Positions 53,348 to 61,476 are shown, numbered from the stretch's first letter. The stretch is 61,476 nt of DNA from Spartobacteria bacterium (GCA_003169695.1 PNAS01000053.1:1-61476); one strand, 5' to 3'. Translations and numbers: made by a program. The notes: a model not told the origin generated them from the sequence alone.

Positions 53348-55801
53348 ATGTCTTCTGAACTCAATGCCGACCTCGAACTCGAAATCGGGCACATCCTCTT
53401 CATAGACATTGTCGGGTACTCGAAACTGCTGATTAACGAGCAGCACGAGTCGCTGCATGAGCTCAATCAAGTGGTCCGCAACACCGATGCGTTCCGCTCC
53501 GCGGAAGCGGCCGGAAAATTGATCCGGCTGCCGACTGGAGACGGGATGGCGCTCGCGTTTGCCACCACGCCGGATGCGCCAGTCCGATGCGCGATGCAGG
53601 CGAGCAAGGCGTTGCTGAGCCATCCGGAACTCAAAGTGCGGATGGGTGTTCATAGCGGACCAGTGAGTGGGATGACCGATGTGAACGACCGGTCCAACGT
53701 GGCCGGGGCCGGCATGAACATGGCCCAGCGCGTGATGGATTGCGGAGACGCCGGGCACATTCTTCTCTCGAAACGCGTGGCGGAAGATCTGGCGCAATAC
53801 AGACACTGGCAGCCGAACCTGCACGACCTCGGCGAATGCGAAGTGAAGCATAACGTAATTGTTGCGGTCGTTAACCTCTACACCGACGAAATTGGGAACC
53901 CGGCGTTGCCCGAGAAGTTCAAAGGCAAAACCCCGAAGCGGCGGACGGCCGACGGCGCTGTTCGGCTGAGTCCGCTTCCCGCGCGGAATACGTTGCTAAC
54001 GGTCCTTTTCTTTTCGGCGGTGGTGTTGGCCATCGCCTATTGGATATTTTTCCCACCAGCGGCACCGCATTCGCTGGAGAGTCCCGCCGCGCCAAGGATC
54101 AAGGCGACAGCCGCTCCAGCGAAAAGCGTCGCAGTCCTCCCCTTCGAAAATTTGAGCGCGAATCAGGAGGCTGCGTTCTTCGCCGATGGGGTCCAGGATG
54201 AGATCCTCACCGCCCTCGCGAAGATCGCGGACCTCAAAGTGATCAGCCGCACTAGTGTGATGCAGTACAAAACCCCTCGGAAACGCAACCTGCGCGAAAT
54301 CGGTCAGCAACTGGGGGTCGCCAACATCCTGGAGGGCAGTGTGCAGCGAATTGACAACCGCATCCGGGTCAACGCCCAGCTCATCGATACCCGCACCGAT
54401 ACACATCTTTGGGCGCAGACTTACGATCGCGATCTGGCTGACGTGTTTGCGATTCAAAGCGAGATCGCCAAGACAATCGCTGACCAACTCCAGGTTCAGA
54501 TGTCGTCGCGAGAGAGAGTGGCTATGGCAGAGGCGCCTACCACCGACCTCGTCGCCGAAAAACTCTTTCGCCAAGCGTGGCAGCTTGTCGAGTTAGCCTC
54601 GAATCCCGATGCGAAGGAAGGTCTACTCCAGGCGGTGGTCCTGCTCGACGAAGCGCTCACCCGCGATCCGCACTTCCTGCCCGCATATGGTCTTCTCGTC
54701 ACGGCTAACATCGACCTCTACTGGCAAGGGTTCGACCACAGCGCGGCCCGCCTTGAGTTAGCGCGGGTGGCCATTGAGAAAGCGGTCCATTTCCACCCCG
54801 ACGCAGGTGAAGTCCATCTCATGCAAGCGGACTATTCTTATAAGGCCTTCCGGGATTACGATCGGGCCCGCTCCGAACTGGAACTCGCCCGCGCCACGCT
54901 CCCGAATAGTGCTCTTATCTATATCTACACCGCTGCCATCGATCGCCGTCAAGGTCGCTGGGCTGAGTCGATGCGCAATTGGCAGCGCGGCGTCGAGCTC
55001 GACCCGCGCAACTTCCGCTTTTTGGTAGAAACGGCATTTACCTACCAGGCATTACGCCAGTTTTCCGAATCAGCCCGGATGTACGAGCGCGCCCTCGCAG
55101 TCAAGCCCCAGGATCAATTCGCGCGGACGCAGCTCGCGCAAATCCCATTCTCCGAGCGCGCCGACCTCCAACCTTGGCGCGCCCAGCTTTTCGCAATCGT
55201 GAATGAAGACCCGAAGGCGGCCACCGACATCGCGAACGGCCTTTTCAATTGCGCGCTGGCCGAACGCGATTCCACTATGGTCACTCGCGCGTTCCAGTCC
55301 ATCCGCGCCGAGGGTCTGCGCGACACCTACAATAACTCTCTTTGGGCACGCGACTGGTTTGTCGGCCTCGCCGCCCGCACTTTCGGCGATGAAGCTAAAG
55401 CGCAAGCGGCCTTCACCGCCGCGCGCGTGATTGAAGAGAAATCCGTGAGCGATCAACCCGATTACGCGCCAGCCTGGAGCCGGCTCGGCCTGATCGACGC
55501 AGGTCTCGGGCGAAAGGAAGACGCCATTCGCGAAGGCCGCCGCGCCTGCGAATTGCTGCCAATCGCCAAGGATGCGATGGACGGCCCTAACTACATCACC
55601 AACCTGGCCATGATCTATGCCTGGACGGGCGAGAAAGATTTGGCGCTCGAACAATTGGCCATTGCCGCGCAAATTCCAAGCGGCGTGACCTATGGCGAAC
55701 TAAAGCTCTACCCACAATGGGACTCGCTTCGAGACGATGCGCGTTTTCAAAAAATCGTCGCCTCACTCGCGCCCAAGGCAGCGAAGACAGCTCGGGATTA
55801 G
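53348..55801 (+). CDS. Adenylate/guanylate cyclase-like protein with TolB-like and TPR domains
   Basis: From ATG 53348 (MSSELNADLELEIGHILFID) the protein is 817 residues. Residues 10-175 are a class III nucleotide cyclase domain: FIDIVGYSKLL carries the first metal aspartate and LPTGDGMALAF the conserved GDG with the second. The transition-state Asn/Arg pair is less clear, so activity is uncertain. A membrane helix follows at about 215-235 (LLTVLFFSAVVLAIAYWIFF). Residues 255-380 are a TolB N-terminal-like domain (SVAVLPFENLSANQEAAFFA, GVANILEGSVQRI). Residues 400-800 contain TPR-like repeats. Such sensor-scaffold proteins are numerous in Verrucomicrobiota. Confidence 0.85.
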   Translation: MSSELNADLELEIGHILFIDIVGYSKLLINEQHESLHELNQVVRNTDAFRSAEAAGKLIRLPTGDGMALAFATTPDAPVRCAMQASKALLSHPELKVRMGVHSGPVSGMTDVNDRSNVAGAGMNMAQRVMDCGDAGHILLSKRVAEDLAQYRHWQPNLHDLGECEVKHNVIVAVVNLYTDEIGNPALPEKFKGKTPKRRTADGAVRLSPLPARNTLLTVLFFSAVVLAIAYWIFFPPAAPHSLESPAAPRIKATAAPAKSVAVLPFENLSANQEAAFFADGVQDEILTALAKIADLKVISRTSVMQYKTPRKRNLREIGQQLGVANILEGSVQRIDNRIRVNAQLIDTRTDTHLWAQTYDRDLADVFAIQSEIAKTIADQLQVQMSSRERVAMAEAPTTDLVAEKLFRQAWQLVELASNPDAKEGLLQAVVLLDEALTRDPHFLPAYGLLVTANIDLYWQGFDHSAARLELARVAIEKAVHFHPDAGEVHLMQADYSYKAFRDYDRARSELELARATLPNSALIYIYTAAIDRRQGRWAESMRNWQRGVELDPRNFRFLVETAFTYQALRQFSESARMYERALAVKPQDQFARTQLAQIPFSERADLQPWRAQLFAIVNEDPKAATDIANGLFNCALAERDSTMVTRAFQSIRAEGLRDTYNNSLWARDWFVGLAARTFGDEAKAQAAFTAARVIEEKSVSDQPDYAPAWSRLGLIDAGLGRKEDAIREGRRACELLPIAKDAMDGPNYITNLAMIYAWTGEKDLALEQLAIAAQIPSGVTYGELKLYPQWDSLRDDARFQKIVASLAPKAAKTARD

Positions 55802-55931
55802 CTTATCAATCGCGGATCGCGTGGATACAGAAGCCGGAAACTGATTACATCCGGGCCCACCCGCATCATCCGCGATTAAAACAAAATGCCACCAACTCTT
55901 TAAAGATTTGGCCATCTCATCTGCGGATTAA

Positions 55932-57515
55932 CTAACTTCCATTGATCATTCCCAGCACCTTCTTCGCTGCGTTGTGACCGGGAATGCCGCTGACGGCGCC
56001 GCCGCGCTGGGCGCTTGAGCCGCAGAGAAACACATTCTCTAACTCCGTCTCGACACCCCACGTGCCGGCTTGTTCTTTCCGTTCGGCAAAAGGAAATGTC
56101 GGCGCGGTCTGGAAGATGTTGCCGTGGTAAAGGCCGAGCGCTTCCTCGATGTCGACAGGACTCTTGCCTTCGATGCAGAGACTGCCGTCACGAGCTATCG
56201 CGAGGCAATCTTCCAGCGGCTCCGCCAGCCAGCCGTCCAATCCGTCCACGAACCTTTGTTCAGCCCGCCGCCGCATCATCTCATTGTTCCCGGCAAACAA
56301 AGGCCAGGGAGTATCAAGGCCGAACAACGTCATGGTGTGGAAACCCTGCGCGCGCAGCTCCGGAGAGAGAATGCTGTCGTCGGTGAGCGTGTGACAATAA
56401 ACCTCGGAGGGCAATTTGTCGGGCAGCTTCCCCTGCTTTGCTTGGTCATAGCTCGCCTTCATTTCCTTGTAGCCTTCGTCGATATGAAATGTGCCACAGA
56501 AGGCCTCGGTCTCCGCGTAACGCGTCGCTTTTAACTTCGGCAACCGGCGCAGGAGCATGTTGATCTTGAACACGGAACCCTCATCCGTCGCATCCGGCTG
56601 ATACGGTTTGCCCAACAGCTTCGCCAGGACGTTCAAGCCAAAGTTTACCAGAAGAAACCGCGCCTCGACCGTTTGCGCTTTTCCGTCCAACTCAAACTCG
56701 ACGCTCCGCTTTTTCCCCGTGATATCGAGCGTGCGAACGTTCACGCGCGTGAACATCTCGGCGCCGCTCTGGCGCGCCGCCCTTTCCAACTCGCGCGCCA
56801 CACTACCCATTCCACCGACGGGTACCTTCCATTCGCCGGTCCTGTTGCCGATGAGGTGGTAAAGAAAACAACGGTTCTGCAACAGCGTCTCATCGTGCGG
56901 ATGAGTGAAGACGCCGATCTTCGCGTCCGTGAACACCAGGCCGCGCACCAGGTCGTTGTGCAGGTAACGTTCGATCGCGCGGCCAAGCGGCTCTTCCGCC
57001 AAACTGCGCCAGGCTTCGCGCCGCGCGTCGTCCGCGTCGAAGCGGCGCCGGAAATCTTCCTTAGCAACTAGCGGCTCCAGCATCGTGTCCCAGACATTTT
57101 CAGCAAAGACACGGGCCAGGCCGTAGAATTTTTGGAGCTGCTCGAATTCTGTAAAACTTCCGGTTAACTCAAAGACCGACTGGCGGCTTACTTCTTCCGA
57201 GACATTGCTTAAGAGCAAGCCGTCGTGGCGGCCGTTCTTAAGGTAGGGTGTGAACGACCCGGTCGCACGTCTGCGCAGCTCGAGGTTCAAGCCCAGATCG
57301 CGAACGATTTTCTCCGGGAACAGGCTGACCAGGTAAGAGTAGCGCGACAGATGCGCGTCGTAGTCAGGGAACACCTTCTTCGAAGTCGTGGCTCCGCCGA
57401 TGTAATCGTTTTTCTCCAGGAGCAGGACACTCAATCCCGCGTCTGCCAGGTACGCCGCCGCCACGAGACCATTGTGCCCGGCGCCAAGGATGACCACGTC
57501 GTATCGAGATTTCAT
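55932..57515 (-). CDS. Phytoene desaturase-like FAD oxidoreductase (PYROXD2-type)
   Basis: From ATG 57515 (MKSRYDVVILGAGHNGLVAA) the protein is 527 residues. The FAD-binding motif is VVILGAGHNGLVAAAYLADA at 7-26, followed by LLLEKNDYIGGATTSK, typical of the amine oxidase / carotenoid desaturase superfamily and close to PYROXD2-like proteins. The C-terminal FAD motif is FLCGSSAQRGGAVSGIPGHN near 500. Cytoplasmic or membrane-associated redox enzyme; the substrate is unknown and no carotenoid gene is adjacent. A start at 57539 is also possible. Confidence 0.87.
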   Translation of the reverse strand: MKSRYDVVILGAGHNGLVAAAYLADAGLSVLLLEKNDYIGGATTSKKVFPDYDAHLSRYSYLVSLFPEKIVRDLGLNLELRRRATGSFTPYLKNGRHDGLLLSNVSEEVSRQSVFELTGSFTEFEQLQKFYGLARVFAENVWDTMLEPLVAKEDFRRRFDADDARREAWRSLAEEPLGRAIERYLHNDLVRGLVFTDAKIGVFTHPHDETLLQNRCFLYHLIGNRTGEWKVPVGGMGSVARELERAARQSGAEMFTRVNVRTLDITGKKRSVEFELDGKAQTVEARFLLVNFGLNVLAKLLGKPYQPDATDEGSVFKINMLLRRLPKLKATRYAETEAFCGTFHIDEGYKEMKASYDQAKQGKLPDKLPSEVYCHTLTDDSILSPELRAQGFHTMTLFGLDTPWPLFAGNNEMMRRRAEQRFVDGLDGWLAEPLEDCLAIARDGSLCIEGKSPVDIEEALGLYHGNIFQTAPTFPFAERKEQAGTWGVETELENVFLCGSSAQRGGAVSGIPGHNAAKKVLGMINGS

Positions 57516-58156
57516 TTCCTGCAGAGAATCAACGTCCAATGTCCAACCCGCCTACGCCGAAAACGTCAGTGTGGCAAGCGCCCACCTGTCTCGCGCAGGT
57601 CGCTGCGGCGACTGAAGGCGGAGCGTCACTCATTCAAGGCATTCGCCATTCGCATCCCTTTTCCCACTTCCGGAAAAGAAAATAGGAGAAATCGCAAGTC
57701 TCTTCCAACTTAGGTCTGCAAACCCCGTAGTCTTAAGTGAAGACCTCGTGTAAATTCCCCCCCCGCGAGCCTGATCGAGATCCCGGCCCCCAATCCCCCC
57801 CGGAAATCTGGCGGCGCGCGGGGGGCCGCGACTAGAGGGACCACAGCACGTCCAAATTCTACGGTCTGCGATCCACCCGACGATGCCAAAGTCGGCTTCG
57901 CCACACGGCGAACAGGTAGGCCAGCGGAGCGAAATCATCGAGTGACTCGTCCTGTGGCTGAGGATCGGCTCCGCCGGTGGCGAGCTGTCCAATTCCGAAA
58001 AAGCTCGCGAGCAGGCGGAGGAAACCAAACCAAGAAAGTGTTGGTATTGTGCCATCGAAGCGATGTAAGGTCTGGTCACACCCTCCAATGTTCAGCCTCG
58101 ATCTCCTCCAATTCGCATACAGCCTTTTGCCTCTTCTTGCCCAGACACGTTCCGAG
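57516..58156. other. Intergenic region leading to cassette array B
   Basis: About 640 bases without a convincing gene. Runs of C (around 57756-57763 and 57790-57806) look degenerate. No integrase gene, promoter or further attC core was recognised here, although an integron platform would be expected upstream of a first cassette. Confidence 0.5.
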
Positions 58157-58179
58157 TTAGACGAAACTTTTTCGTCTAA
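58157..58179 (+). repeat. Perfect hairpin upstream of array B
   Basis: TTAGACGAAA and TTTCGTCTAA form a perfect ten-base stem around CTT. The right arm overlaps the candidate attI-like junction, so the facing box GTCTAAT belongs to both. Confidence 0.6.
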
Positions 58180-58193
58180 TTCTCGTTAGATGG
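58171..58193 (+). other. Proximal junction of array B, candidate attI-like site
   Basis: R box GTTAGAT at 58185-58191 and facing GTCTAAT box, identical over 23 bases to the junction of array A at 45924-45946 on the opposite strand. Compared with attC right ends (TCTTATTCTCGTTAG) it differs by one base in the L box, so a decayed attC half is also possible. Confidence 0.65.
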
Positions 58194-58498
58194 TGAAGCC
58201 GCTTCAGCCAGTTACTCTTGGTTTTCCACTGTGTATCATCTTGGTCGCAGCGTTGTCTATGACCATCTCGCACCAGCCTCCACGCAGCATTGCTGGCTTC
58301 CTGCTTCCTTTTTTGTTTCCGATTCTTTCGCTCGGCTTCGGTGCCATCTTTGTTGTTGCGTTTAACCGCGCCTTGCCATTGCGGTTACATCCCATCGCTC
58401 ACTTCGCTCTGCCCATTTTGCTTGCATTAGGTTTAGTCGCCTGTTCTCTGCTATTCGGCACATGGCTGGCAGCATTCTTTCACCAACGCATTTCGTGA
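58190..58498 (+). CDS. Membrane protein (cassette B1)
   Basis: A 102-residue protein with three hydrophobic segments: about 10-25 (LGFPLCIILVAALSM), 35-58 (IAGFLLPFLFPILSLGFGAI) and 70-93 (AHFALPILLALGLVACSLLF). Its ATG overlaps the R' core of the proximal junction, like cassette A1, which is also a three-helix protein of similar size, though the sequences are not obviously alike. No family recognised. Confidence 0.68.
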   Translation: MVKPLQPVTLGFPLCIILVAALSMTISHQPPRSIAGFLLPFLFPILSLGFGAIFVVAFNRALPLRLHPIAHFALPILLALGLVACSLLFGTWLAAFFHQRIS

Positions 58499-58511
58499 GG
58501 CCACCCCAACC

Positions 58512-58634
58512 ATCTAACCAATCGCTGCAGCCGACGGCGAGCCGTCGTACTATCCAGTTTCACATGACTAAAACCCTTCCACCCGCAGCCTCGCACGCTC
58601 TCGCTCGCCGCGGCTGAGCTCTGTCTCGTTAGGT
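58512..58634 (+). repeat. attC-B1
   Basis: R'' ATCTAAC at 58512-58518 and R' GTTAGGT at 58628-58634. Arms GCAGCCGACGGCGAGC and GCTCGCCGCGGCTG pair with small bulges. Confidence 0.88.
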
Positions 58635-58670
58635 GTTTACGCGCATAGTTTATCATCGCATCAACAAATC

Positions 58671-59171
58671 ATGAAAATCCCACTCACACTCCTCGCTCTC
58701 GCGCTCGCCAGCTGCGCAGTTCCACAACAAGAGCGCGTCGCAAAGTACGACGCCGCCGAATACGCGCGATATGCGGGCAGCGGTTCTGCACGCATCACGG
58801 GTCAAGCGTTCGCCAAGACCGTCGGCGGCGATGTGAAGTATGCCGCAGGCAACACGGTCTGGCTCTACCCCGTCACCTCAATGACGACTGAGTGGTACCA
58901 GACCTCCATCAAAGGCGGCAAGCCGATGAAGGCTGGAGATGAGCGAATGATGCAGCATTCACGCTCCACCGTGGCCGACGGTAATGGGAATTTCGAGTTT
59001 AGTGGCCTTCCTGCTGGAGACTATTATGTCGTCACACAAGTCACATGGGGAGTTCCGACTGGTATGCAGTTTTTTCCTATCGAGCAGACGGGCAGCGCAC
59101 TGACCGGCAAAGTGCATGTGAGCGACGGCGAGTCGAAGCGCGTGATTCTTACACCGCCCACCAACACCTAA
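58671..59171 (+). CDS. Lipoprotein with carboxypeptidase-regulatory-like domain (cassette B2)
   Basis: A 166-residue lipoprotein: MKIPLTLLALALASC has a lipobox LASC with the lipidated cysteine at 15. The mature part contains a beta-sandwich of the CarboxypepD_reg/SdrD_B-like type, seen as ITGQAFAKTVGGDVKYAAG and DGNGNFEFSGLPAGDYYVVT. Such domains are often structural modules of surface proteins. The stop codon is inside R''. ATG 58671. Confidence 0.75.
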   Translation: MKIPLTLLALALASCAVPQQERVAKYDAAEYARYAGSGSARITGQAFAKTVGGDVKYAAGNTVWLYPVTSMTTEWYQTSIKGGKPMKAGDERMMQHSRSTVADGNGNFEFSGLPAGDYYVVTQVTWGVPTGMQFFPIEQTGSALTGKVHVSDGESKRVILTPPTNT

Positions 59172-59287
59172 CCAGGCGATGCAGCGAACGGCTACCCGCT
59201 CCTCGACAACATTTCCATGATCAAGACATCTCCACTTCGATTGGCGCTCGCTCCCGGTAGCCGTCGCTGATCTTGTTCTCGTTAGAC
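59166..59287 (+). repeat. attC-B2
   Basis: R'' ACCTAAC at 59166-59172 includes the stop of cassette B2; R' GTTAGAC at 59281-59287. Arms GCAGCGAACGGCTACC and GGTAGCCGTCGCTG with one extra A. Confidence 0.93.
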
Positions 59288-59289
59288 CT

Positions 59290-59889
59290 ATGAACGAAGA
59301 CGAACGTCCACTCAATTACGGCGGCTTTTGGGTTCGCTTCGATGCATTCTGGCTCGACTTATTTGTAATGTTGCCACTTGCGGCGTTCGTATTCTGGGCA
59401 AGCCAGCGCTCCAGGCTTTTCGGGATTTACTACTTCTTTCCCGGAACTCTCATTGGGCTGTTCTATAACGTCTACTTGGTGCGTCGCTTCGGAGGCACAC
59501 CTGGCAAGCTCATCATGCGGCTTCGCATTCGGAACCTTGGCGGTGATCCGGTAGGATATCGCGAGGCAGTTCTGCGATTCGCTCCTGAGTTTCTGCTTGG
59601 GACGCTTTTGTCCATTGCATTTCTGCCCGCGCTATTCAGCATGACGGATGCAGAGTATCACGCCCTCTCGTTTATGGAGCGCTCGCAGCGTCTCGTGCAA
59701 CTCGCACCGGCCTGGTTCAAGCCGTTGCAGATCACACAGCAGATTTGGATGTGGAGTGAGTTCATAGTGCTGCTCACCAACCGAAAAAGGCGAGCCTTGC
59801 ACGACTTCATAGCTGGAACTGTCGTGGTTCGCGAAAGGCCCAACCAGGCGCTGCAGCCAACCGCTGGCCGCTCGGATGCCCCGCTTTAG
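59290..59889 (+). CDS. RDD family membrane protein with attC-encoded tail (cassette B3)
   Basis: A 199-residue protein of the RDD family: the first helix begins GGFWVRFDAFWLDLFVMLPL with the R..D pair, and a second segment has FFPGTLIGLFYNVYLV. FGGTPGKLIMRLRIRNLGGD near 68 is the family loop, and NRKRRALHDFIAGTVVV near 165 is the usual end. RDD proteins are poorly understood; some act in Na+/H+ tolerance. The last 15 or so residues (NQALQPTAGRSDAPL) are translated from the attC itself, a sign that the native stop was lost on recombination. ATG 59290. Confidence 0.86.
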   Translation: MNEDERPLNYGGFWVRFDAFWLDLFVMLPLAAFVFWASQRSRLFGIYYFFPGTLIGLFYNVYLVRRFGGTPGKLIMRLRIRNLGGDPVGYREAVLRFAPEFLLGTLLSIAFLPALFSMTDAEYHALSFMERSQRLVQLAPAWFKPLQITQQIWMWSEFIVLLTNRKRRALHDFIAGTVVVRERPNQALQPTAGRSDAPL

Positions 59890-59961
59890 ATTATGAAAAC
59901 ACTCCCATTGCAAGCCACGCTCGCTCTCCCCCGCGGTGGCTGATCTTGGGTCTCGTTAGGC
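59838..59961 (+). repeat. attC-B3
   Basis: R'' GCCCAAC at 59838-59844 lies inside the RDD reading frame; R' GTTAGGC at 59955-59961. Arms GCAGCCAACCGC and GCGGTGGCTG with one extra A. Confidence 0.9.
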
Positions 59962-59977
59962 CAGCAACAAACTCACC

Positions 59978-60406
59978 ATGCATACGACCACTTCCCAAAT
60001 CGCAATCAACGCGCCAGCCGAGAAGGTCTGGGACATCCTCACCAAACCCGAACTGGTAAGGCTGTGGCAATACGGCTCCGAGCTCATTACAACGTGGGAG
60101 CCTGGCACGCGTATTCACTTTCGCAGCGAGTGGGAGGGCCAAGTGTTCGAACAATGGGGAACGGTGCTAGAGTTCGCGCCGACCAAGCTTCTAAAGTATT
60201 CTCTCTTCGCCCCGCGACCAGACCTGGCGGACTCTCCGGAAAATTACTTTTTTATGTCCTACGCGCTCAACGAGGCAGGTGGAAGCACAACACTCACCAT
60301 CACTCAGGCCGATCCCCGCCATGGGACTGGTGATGGCGGCTCGGACGCTGCTGCCGAGGAAAACAGTGTTCTCAAAACTCTTAAAGAGCTTGCCGAAGCC
60401 CAGTGA
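59978..60406 (+). CDS. SRPBCC/AHSA1-like protein (cassette B4)
   Basis: A 142-residue single-domain protein of the Bet v 1/SRPBCC fold, AHSA1 type: INAPAEKVWDILTKPELVRL at 9-28 is the hallmark first helix and KPEL..W motif, with SEWEGQVFEQWGTVLEFAPT and LTITQADPRHG giving the strands, and an ending long helix (ENSVLKTLKELAEA). These bind small hydrophobic ligands. ATG 59978. Confidence 0.86.
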   Translation: MHTTTSQIAINAPAEKVWDILTKPELVRLWQYGSELITTWEPGTRIHFRSEWEGQVFEQWGTVLEFAPTKLLKYSLFAPRPDLADSPENYFFMSYALNEAGGSTTLTITQADPRHGTGDGGSDAAAEENSVLKTLKELAEAQ

Positions 60407-60442
60407 CTTTCGCTCTCATGCTTCGTCGAGTGACGCATCAAG

Positions 60443-60567
60443 GCCTAACCAGACGATGCAGCGAACGGCTACCCGCCGTGCGATCACGTTTTCCAATGAT
60501 TAAGACACTTCCACTTCGACTTGGCGCTCGCTTCCGGTAGCCGCCGCTGATCTTGTTCTCGTTAGAT
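60443..60567 (+). repeat. attC-B4
   Basis: R'' GCCTAAC at 60443-60449 and R' GTTAGAT at 60561-60567. Arms GCAGCGAACGGCTACC and GGTAGCCGCCGCTG with one extra A; near-identical to attC-A8. Confidence 0.93.
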
Positions 60568-61476
60568 GGTAAAGCGCGTCCTTATAGTCGGCCTAGGTTT
60601 TGTCGTGGCTATTTTCGCTCTCGCTATCATTTTCGGAGGGCCCGGCACGCCGCATCCGATGGGAACCATCACCGATCCATTTGACTCGGTGGATTTTTCC
60701 GATTTGCCTCAGCTCTCCAGGTTCACGGCTCGGGACGGAACAATGCTGGCCTACCGGTCTTATGCTCTCGCGACCTCAGTTCCGAGTCAGGGCAGCGTGG
60801 TGTTGATTCATGGCTCATCGGCCACCAGCTCCAGCATGCACCCGATGGCTAAGGAACTGAGCGCCGCTGGGTTTACGACCTATGCGCTGGATATCCGGGG
60901 CCATGGTGGTTCCGGCGACAAGGGCCAGATTGGCTATATCGGACAATTGGAAGATGATCTCACTGACTTCATGCGTGCGGTTTCACCGCCAGCGCCTGTG
61001 ACCTTGGCCGGCTTCTCTTCCGGTGGCGGATTTGTCCTACGGTGTGCGGGCAGCAGTGGGCAGGATCTTTTTCAAAGCTATTTGTTTATGGCTCCGTTTT
61101 TGAGTCAGGATTCACCGAGCATACGGCCGGCCGGCGGAGGTTGGGCGAGTGTGGGTGTTCCGCGCATCGTCGCGCTTTCGATTCTAAATGGATTCGGTGT
61201 CCGCAACTTCAATTCGCTCCCCGTTCTCCGCTTCGCCGTGAGCGAAAAGACCAAGGCGATTTTGACCTCGGAATATTCTTTTGCGCTGCAAACCAACTTT
61301 CGGCCGCACCAAGACTATCTGGCCGACCTACGCAACATGCGCCAGCCGTTCCGACTTCTGATCGGCGAGAACGACGAGGTCTATTATCCAAACCGTTTCG
61401 CCGAGATTCTGAAGCAGGCCGGGAAAGATGTGCCGGTGACAATTATACCTGCGGTAGATCACATCCATTTGATCGT
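60566..61476 (+). CDS. Alpha/beta hydrolase, C-terminus off the window (cassette B5)
   Basis: ATG 60566 overlaps the R' core and the frame is open to the last base, giving 303 residues so far. N-terminal helix (ALAIIFG) acts as membrane anchor or signal. A serine hydrolase follows: VVLIHGSSATSSSM is the oxyanion strand and HG motif, ALDIRGHGGSGDKG the lid-side loop, GFSSGGGFVLR near 150 the nucleophile elbow, IGENDEVYY near 270 the aspartate and DHIHLI near 300 the histidine. Probably a lipase- or monoacylglycerol lipase-like enzyme. Whether an attC follows cannot be seen. Confidence 0.85.
   Translation, partial: MVKRVLIVGLGFVVAIFALAIIFGGPGTPHPMGTITDPFDSVDFSDLPQLSRFTARDGTMLAYRSYALATSVPSQGSVVLIHGSSATSSSMHPMAKELSAAGFTTYALDIRGHGGSGDKGQIGYIGQLEDDLTDFMRAVSPPAPVTLAGFSSGGGFVLRCAGSSGQDLFQSYLFMAPFLSQDSPSIRPAGGGWASVGVPRIVALSILNGFGVRNFNSLPVLRFAVSEKTKAILTSEYSFALQTNFRPHQDYLADLRNMRQPFRLLIGENDEVYYPNRFAEILKQAGKDVPVTIIPAVDHIHLI

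Larger units (their letters stand above)
58157..61476 (+). mobile_element. Integron cassette array B (at least five cassettes, CALIN)
   Basis: Plus-strand array of single genes (B1-B5) with four attC sites of 122-125 bp; the last gene runs off the window. Core sites and arms match those of array A, including near-identical copies (attC-B2 and -B4 against attC-A4 and -A8). Stop codons abut or lie in R'', and B1 and B5 have ATG codons overlapping R'. No integrase in view. Confidence 0.9.

Noticed and set aside
57516..58156. Search for an integrase gene upstream of array B
   Set aside because: No frame of adequate length or with tyrosine recombinase motifs exists here or beside array A.

Overview
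ORGANISM. The window looks like chromosomal DNA of a soil member of the Verrucomicrobiota, probably Chthoniobacterales/Spartobacteria. This is inferred from its GC-rich sequence, the large secreted beta-propeller proteins, a TIGR03806-type diheme protein and cyclase-TolB-TPR proteins, and not from a marker gene. No rRNA, CRISPR, transposase or integrase gene was found.

LAYOUT. 1-10.4 kb: end of an RND efflux pump, a hotdog thioesterase, an ABC-F ATPase, a histidine phosphatase, a TMTC-like TPR membrane protein, an S9 peptidase and a decayed DUF433/DUF5615 pair. 10.6 kb: tRNA-Arg(CCU). 10.7-25 kb: five large secreted proteins (DUF of unknown type, BNR/sialidase-like, HAF repeat, unknown, NHL repeat). 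They end either in a tandem ~125-residue module or in a Pro/Thr linker plus fibronectin type III domain. Gene debris lies between them. 25.2-33.5 kb: two GT-C type membrane glycosyltransferases, a response regulator / histidine kinase / small periplasmic protein operon, and an AI-2E-type permease fused to cobalamin-binding-like and GAF domains.

INTEGRON CASSETTES. 33.8-45.9 kb is a promoterless-looking series of 15 mostly single-gene cassettes, all on the minus strand, each followed by an attC recombination site of about 93-136 bp. 58.2 kb to the window end is a second array on the plus strand with at least five cassettes and four attC sites. Core sites fit RYYYAAC ... GTTRRRY, and the arms pair with one extra unpaired base on the R'' side, as in known attC sites. 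No integrase lies in the window, so within it these are clusters of attC sites lacking an integrase (CALIN), or parts of a larger sedentary integron. The two arrays point away from each other. They start with the same 23-base sequence in inverted orientation, bracketing 12.27 kb of ordinary chromosomal genes. Cargo: cysteine synthase-like enzyme, SDR, FAD monooxygenase, NmrA-like reductase, GT1 glycosyltransferase, O-methyltransferase, SnoaL-like, SRPBCC, RDD, alpha/beta hydrolase, a pseudopilin-like protein and several small membrane proteins.

BETWEEN THE ARRAYS. 46.1-57.5 kb holds an RND permease with its membrane fusion protein, a diheme cytochrome-like protein that carries the same tandem C-terminal module, a cyclase-TolB-TPR protein and a phytoene desaturase-like flavoprotein.
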